This document shows, in pieces, positions 58,809-64,000 of a stretch of DNA of 64,000 bases. Both the position numbers and the translations under genes were made by a program. Numbering within the stretch: position 1 is the stretch's first letter; each line of letters opens with the position of its first letter. This DNA is from Piper betle. Taxonomy: Eukaryota; Streptophyta; Magnoliopsida; Piperales; Piperaceae. The notes beneath the pieces were generated by a model that was given only the letters and a program-made list of their open reading frames with translations, was not told the DNA's origin and did no database searches. The stretch lies in the NCBI GenBank assembly GCA_033002965.1, contig JAURVB010014474.1, positions 1 to 64,000 on the forward strand, in the 5' to 3' direction.

Positions 58809-61800
58809 TGTAAAACCCACGATTCGAGTTAGGGTTTTATATTCAGAACCGGTCGAGTCGACCGTTATTTTTTTGAATTGAGTCAGTTTCAGGACACGTG
58901 TACCGAGCCGACGCCGGTCGCGTGTATGAGCTATGAGGGTCATGCGTACCCAAGTATATGATGATAACGTCATGAACACAGCAGAACAGAATGAGTTATC
59001 AGAATATATGAGAGTATGCCAGTGATTTTTTTATTATTTTTACATATAATGGATCGTAGAATTAGTTTTAGGTCGTTTATTGCGTCAGGATGCGTTACGG
59101 GCATTTTGGGTGGGTTGATAGCTCTAGAGCATATCATTATGATTTTTTTGATGTTGTTTGATTTTACGGGATTTTTCCCGATTTTTATGAATTTTTTTAG
59201 GATTTAATACGACTTAGTTATTATACTTGACTCGAGCCGGAGACGAGTCAAGTAATATTTACGAGTTTGCCACCACACACACCCTCGACCTCTACCTTTC
59301 TTCTTCCCCAAACCGTCGGTCGCGCCGCCCCTGTTCGCGCGCCACCGCCGCCACGGCCGACGCCGCCTGGCCGTCGTTCGACGCCGCCCAGCCCAGCCAC
59401 GACGTCGCCATGCTGCCCCGACCAGGCCCGGCCCCAATCGGGCCGCCGTGACGCCGGAATCTCCACGCCTAGCGCCGCGGCTGCGTTTGGTCGCGTCGCC
59501 GATTCGGTCGCCGGCGACCGTCGCAGCCGTCATCCAGTGGTCGCCTCAGCACCACCGACCACCCAGCGACCCTCCCCGACCGGAACGGAGGGCATCGCCG
59601 CCCTGGCCGGCCAGATTTAGCGACCCAACGCCGCCGCTCTGTTTTAGCTGTTTTCCGGCGAGCCGCCTCCTCCGTTGGCCGCATCGACCTCGTAGATGAG
59701 TCGGGCTCGTCGAGCCGGTTCCGAGGGTACCCTACATGACCCCTATCCAGCTAGTAGATACCACCGGCAATGGTTGCCGGAAAACCACCGGAAGTCGCCG
59801 GAAAACCGCCAGCAACTGCCGGAAAACCGCCGGAAAATCGGAATTTCTGGAATTCGCCGGAATTCACCGGATCTTCCGCGGGGCTCACCCGGTGGAGCCC
59901 GATCGAGCTTTGGACGCCGAGGAGCGCCGAATTCGAGCTCCGAGGCGCGCGACGGAACCCTAACCGTCGCCGATTGCCGACGACGTGAGGTATAATTACC
60001 TCCGATTGATTTCTTTAAAATTGATTATGATTGTTAGTATAACATGCTAGAATTAAATAATTGTCATGATAAACATATGAGTATGAGTGTAGTGATGATT
60101 GCATGATGCAATTAATTGAGAATGAATAGGGAGTGATTTAATGAGGTAGATCGAGTTGAGCATGATAATTGTGTGTGATGTGATTAATGACTAATTAGGG
60201 ATGAAATGATAAGTTACATGATGAGATTAAGTGTGAATGAAGGTTTAGCGAGCTAATGAGGTAGGAGTCTCAGCATGATAAGTGATCAGGACGTAACTTT
60301 GAAAAACACAATAAAATTGGTATGACTAGGATGAGTTAGAATTATTTAAATTTATGATTATTTAACTATTGCTGGATGTTGATGATTGAATTGTGATTGA
60401 TGTTCATTGTGTTTGATGCATCATTTAGTTAGCGGGCGTTAGTATTTAGTTTTGATGTGTAGGTACGAAGTAGGAGCTCGCCGCCTAGGCGCGATGACAC
60501 GCTTGGAGCTTCTACCAGGTCCGTTTAGGACTCGTCTTGTTTTACGCTCTTCCATTGTATGTTTATTTTATTATTGCAGGGCGGGTTAAGTGGCGTTTTA
60601 TCGGATCCCACTTAACTCGGGCCATTTAATCGAATATTTCCGGATTAATAACCCCTCGAGGATGAGATCCCTCGAGGATGATTTCGAAAACAAGATCCAC
60701 CACAAGTTGCCTTCGGGCCTATTATATGAATCCCTTCCCAGGCCTATATATATAGTTTTATCGAGTTTTCAGTGAGACGAGAGATGGAGAAACCGACTGC
60801 ACGTACCATGCAGAGGATGCCGTGACAGTCAAAGCGGGCTCTGGATTAGTGCCAGCGGACTGTTCCATTCCCGAGGGATCCTGACAACTCCGCGTTTGAG
60901 TTCCTCACACCCGGAGAACGTGGAGGTTTACGGGTACTGTTTAGTACAGCGCATGTCTGGACTTGTGGTTCAAAGGGTACTAAAGGCGACTGCCTGAGAG
61001 TACTCGGCCTTCGTGCTCAAGGCCAGGAGAAATATGGAGGTAAGGAGAGGGCTTAGGATAAAGTTTCACGAGAAGTACTGAAAAAGAAGTGCTGAGAGTA
61101 GCACAGTACCAGCAGCAGTAAGTTCGGGATGCTACCGGGTCTGCAGCCCAGTGGCTCCTCAGTAGTGCCCTTCAGAGTGTTCTTGAGGAAGTATATGGTT
61201 TTCTTTCATATGAGAGTTTGCTCTCATAGCCAGCTTATTATAGTTATTTTATTTTCCGGACCAGTAACACTTGTTACTGACGTGTTTTTATACTATATGT
61301 AGGTAATAATCACGAGTTGGAGGAGCCAGCTTGGACGAAGGAGCAATGAGGTCTTGTACACACACATGTTAGATTTCTGAATGTTTAATTTTGTGTTATT
61401 ATGTTATTATATTGTGAATGACATGTTCAAATGCATGAGACATGATAGAATGTGAAATGATCAGAGTAGCGCAGCAAAAGTGTGATGGGTTAGGACCCAA
61501 AGTTCAGAGAATGATGAATATAATAGATTAGAAGTATGTGTGAATGCTATCGTTGCTATACGTATATATGTTTGAATATACGTTTTTGACAGGGTGGCCC
61601 CTAATTATATTTTTAGGGGAAATTCTGTCCCTTTTATTTTATAATTTTTACTAATTTTGATTGTAATTGTGTTAGTGTGAAGTTTAGGTTGCATGTCATC
61701 CATGTAGTATCATGTTAGGGTTTTATGAATTTATCCATGCATGACAAGTCGTATCTACATCTTAAGACGCCGAGATTGGATCCGTATGAGTTAGGTTCGG

Positions 61801-61874
61801 GTTAGCCAACCTAACCGGGGCCCCGTAACATGCCGGTTCGGTTCACGAGCGTGAACCGGATTTGGGGTGTTACA
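58809..61874. mobile_element. 3.07-kb solo LTR inserted in the TRIM array
   Basis: It starts TGTAAAACCCACGATTCGAG at 58809 and ends GGATTTGGGGTGTTACA at 61874. It is flanked by GGTTA (58804-58808) and GGCTA (61875-61879), a 5-bp duplication with one difference. Joining the flanks restores the TRIM phrase GTTGGCTAGGCTATTGGTCA. It contains a GC-rich block (59250-59990) with a TGCCGGAAAACCGCC-type minisatellite (59765-59860) and an ATATAT stretch near 60745. No gag-pol. ORFs in the GC block overlap in all frames and are rejected as genes. Confidence 0.87.
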
Positions 61875-62140
61875 GGCTAGGCTATTGGTCATGGGTTAGA
61901 AAATGGCGTGGGCTGCGGCTAGCAACGGGCCAAGTGTAGGAAATTTTGAGAACGATAGAACTCGAATTGGTGGATTGTGAGATTGCGAAAATCCCTCAAT
62001 TTAGTTCCACATCTAATGCCTTTTGGGTAAGATATTATTTATAAGTGAGAATAGACGATAAAACTTAACTTAAATTAACCACTTTTGAAAAGATGACTTA
62101 AATTTATTAGTTTGAACTTTGGACGGGATCATTATATTTG
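61875..62140 (+). repeat. Remainder of the TRIM array after the solo LTR
   Basis: Continues the internal region broken at 58808 (CAACGGGCCAAGTGTAGGAA), followed by a final LTR from TGTGAGATTGCG near 61976 to GGGATCATTATA near 62138. Confidence 0.75.
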
Positions 62141-63772
62141 ACATCTACATCTTTAAAGAAAATAAATTTATAAATGATTTTAAAATAGAAAAATACAGCA
62201 ATATATGGAAAAAAATATAACAATTTTAGTATGGAAAATCATTAATAAATAAATGTAAAGAATATCTTAAAATACCCTTTAAAAAAATAAACACATTTTG
62301 AGCAAAAAAAATTAAAATAAAATCTAAGAGTTGATTATGAAAGTAATAGACAGGGAAATTCAAAACAAATTGCAGTGTGAATAATAAAAGATAAATCAAA
62401 TACAAAGAAGAATAAAAAATAAATAGAAAATTTTCAAATAAAAAGTAAAAAAATCAGCAATATTAATAATGAGAAAGTGAATTACAAGAAGAAAGCAGAG
62501 ATAAATATTTTGCATAAGAGAGGAAAAATCAAATAATTAAATTGTAAATGAACCTAAAAATATAAAAATAAAATAAAACAAATAGAGTTATATAATAAAT
62601 CATGTTACACCTACGTTCATCATTCATTTTTTATATCCATGCTATAAAATAAGAGTAAATATTAATTATGATCAAGAAAAATTCACTTAGGTAGTTAAAG
62701 GACTTGTGTAGAGAATGTGAGAGAAGAACATTGGTATATTATTTTATTAATTAATTACCACAATTATTTATGCACTTTGAAATGTTAATTTTTCAGAATA
62801 ATCCTTGATTGATCAAAACGAAAAATATTTTAAGAAACACTATCGGCAAATTTACTACGAGGAAATTGGATGTAATCCTTTATTGTGGGGAGGGGGGTAG
62901 GAATGGTGCATCCTTTTAAAAATAGTGTAAGACCCGCCCGAAAAATGTATCTCTTTCACAAGGACGGTTGTACCTTCCAAAAAGTTGTAATTGCCAAGCC
63001 TTTAGAAACAACCATGTGTCACGTATCTACCTAATTAAAACAAATCCAGTAACAATTCTTTGAGAAATTTACAAAAAGACAGTGTAAGTATAAAAAAATT
63101 ACGACTCTAGGAGAATATTATCCACATTTACTATTTAAAGGGAATAACTTTATTTAAATTTAAAAATAACAACTTACCCTCAATTTTGGATTAAAATGAT
63201 TTTTAAAAGGGAGGTCAAAAAACAAACTGAAATTGAGAATTAAGGGTAAAATTATCTTTTGAAATTTATTACCTTCAAATCATAAATATAAATAATAGTC
63301 CCTTAAAATCATAAATTGTAGATAATAATATATTTTTTTGTAAATTTTTCAAAATCTTTTGAGCTCTATTAGAGGTAAGAGGATTTTAAATCAAATTTCT
63401 TACTGTCCCAACAATCTCTAAAAAATAAAAAATAAAAAAAGTAGCCGAAATTATGCTTCGAAAAAAAAATCTCTAAACACAAATAATAAAGTAGCCCAAA
63501 TTTCAAACTTTTTAACTAGGCAGCCAAACCATTGTTGTGAGACATGTTCAAACCTGATTTGGTTAGTATACAAGTTAAAAAAAGTATATTTAGATTAAAT
63601 CATTATAAGTTTGATTGATTTATAAACGATTAATGAATAACCATTCTTATTGCTAGAATTTCCCCACGTTTTCACACCGTCGCCATCAACCCCTTTTTGG
63701 CAAACACACTTCCCCCGGCGACTCAAAGTCGAACTGCTCGCCGGGAAATGCCGCCGCCGAACCCCACCAACA
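62141..63772. other. AT-rich spacer and upstream region of the phytochelatin synthase gene
   Basis: No gene is supported. Composition is strongly A-rich until about 63640, then turns GC-rich (CCGTCGCC, CCGGCGACT) as expected for the leader of the gene starting at 63773. Confidence 0.5.
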
Positions 63773-64000
63773 ATGGCGATGGCCGGCCTCTACCGCCACA
63801 TCCTCCCCTCTCCCCGGCCGTCGAATTCGCCTCCTCCGATGGCAAGGTACACCCTCCTCCTATCTATGCTAAAAAAACAATTTCATAAGTACAAGACCGC
63901 TATTGGATGAATTTTGCGCCATATACTTCATGAACATATCATTATGGCAAATAGAAGACTATTTAAGACTATTTGTCATAGTTTTAGTCTAATGATCTTG
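63773..64000 (+). CDS. Phytochelatin synthase, exon 1 only (runs off the window; apparent 1-base frame break)
   Basis: Phytochelatin synthase (glutathione gamma-glutamylcysteinyltransferase) joins gamma-Glu-Cys units from glutathione into heavy-metal-binding peptides in the cytosol. The first exon 63773-63846 reads MAMAGLYRHILPSP and then, in the shifted frame, AVEFASSDGK before a GT donor at 63847. This is the characteristic family start (MAMAxLYRxxLPSPPAxxFxSxEGK), and the exon ends at the same point as in Arabidopsis PCS1. The exon is 74 bases where 75 are needed. A C4 run at 63812-63815 would have to be C5 to keep the frame. The catalytic Cys, His and Asp lie in later exons outside the window. 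63847-64000 is intron 1. Confidence 0.8.

Noticed and set aside
59204..59995. Set of Pro/Arg/Ala-rich ORFs of 70-117 codons
   Set aside because: These come from the GC-rich block of a solo LTR; similar blocks in the LTRs at 36820-37410 and 51160-51830 give unrelated peptides.

Overview
The window is nuclear DNA from a flowering plant. It has intron-rich genes with GT-AG splice sites, long AT-rich spacers, LTR retrotransposon debris and plant-specific gene families. The genes alone do not let me name the species. All five recognisable host genes and one pseudogene lie on the + strand. None is a prokaryotic-style system, and I see no defence or biosynthetic operon.

Layout. 1-4015: the 5' part of a Ty3/gypsy-type LTR retrotransposon on the minus strand, with an open gag, a primer-binding site and a long LTR carrying a 191-bp tandem repeat. 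5.1-6.1 kb: a decayed viral-like or retroelement coding remnant on the minus strand. 6829-12936: a 12-exon gene for a PP2A regulatory subunit B'' with EF-hands. 21056 to about 26.9 kb: a COP1-interacting protein 7 (CIP7)-like gene. 28332-28791: a two-exon MazG-like dCTP pyrophosphatase. 31.37-31.73 kb: a broken phenylcoumaran benzylic ether reductase (PCBER/isoflavone-reductase-like) pseudogene. 32029-32848: a non-autonomous hAT-like element with an 8-bp target duplication. 34.7-40.6 kb: nested LTRs, one inserted inside another copy of its own family. 42.5-43.2 kb: a very GC-rich fold-back element in an (AT)n tract. 43994-45320 and 55545-56860: two closely related PCBER genes. 45.5-55.0 kb: duplicated, deleted and recombined pieces of the PCBER locus mixed with LTR pieces and TRIM-like miniature retroelements. 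57.7-62.1 kb: a tandem array of the miniature element, split by a 3.07-kb solo LTR. 63773 to the end: the first exon of a phytochelatin synthase gene that runs out of the window.

Two themes deserve attention. First, several unrelated genes (PP2A B'', CIP7-like, PCBER copy 2, phytochelatin synthase) show the same kind of break: a short homopolymer one base too short, with perfect reading frame on both sides. This points to base-calling error in the source assembly rather than independent gene death, although real mutations are not excluded. Second, the PCBER region records a tandem family in flux: two gene copies, one old pseudogene, and two scars where a promoter or flank survives but the gene body is gone. 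An LTR copy was duplicated along with its host DNA.
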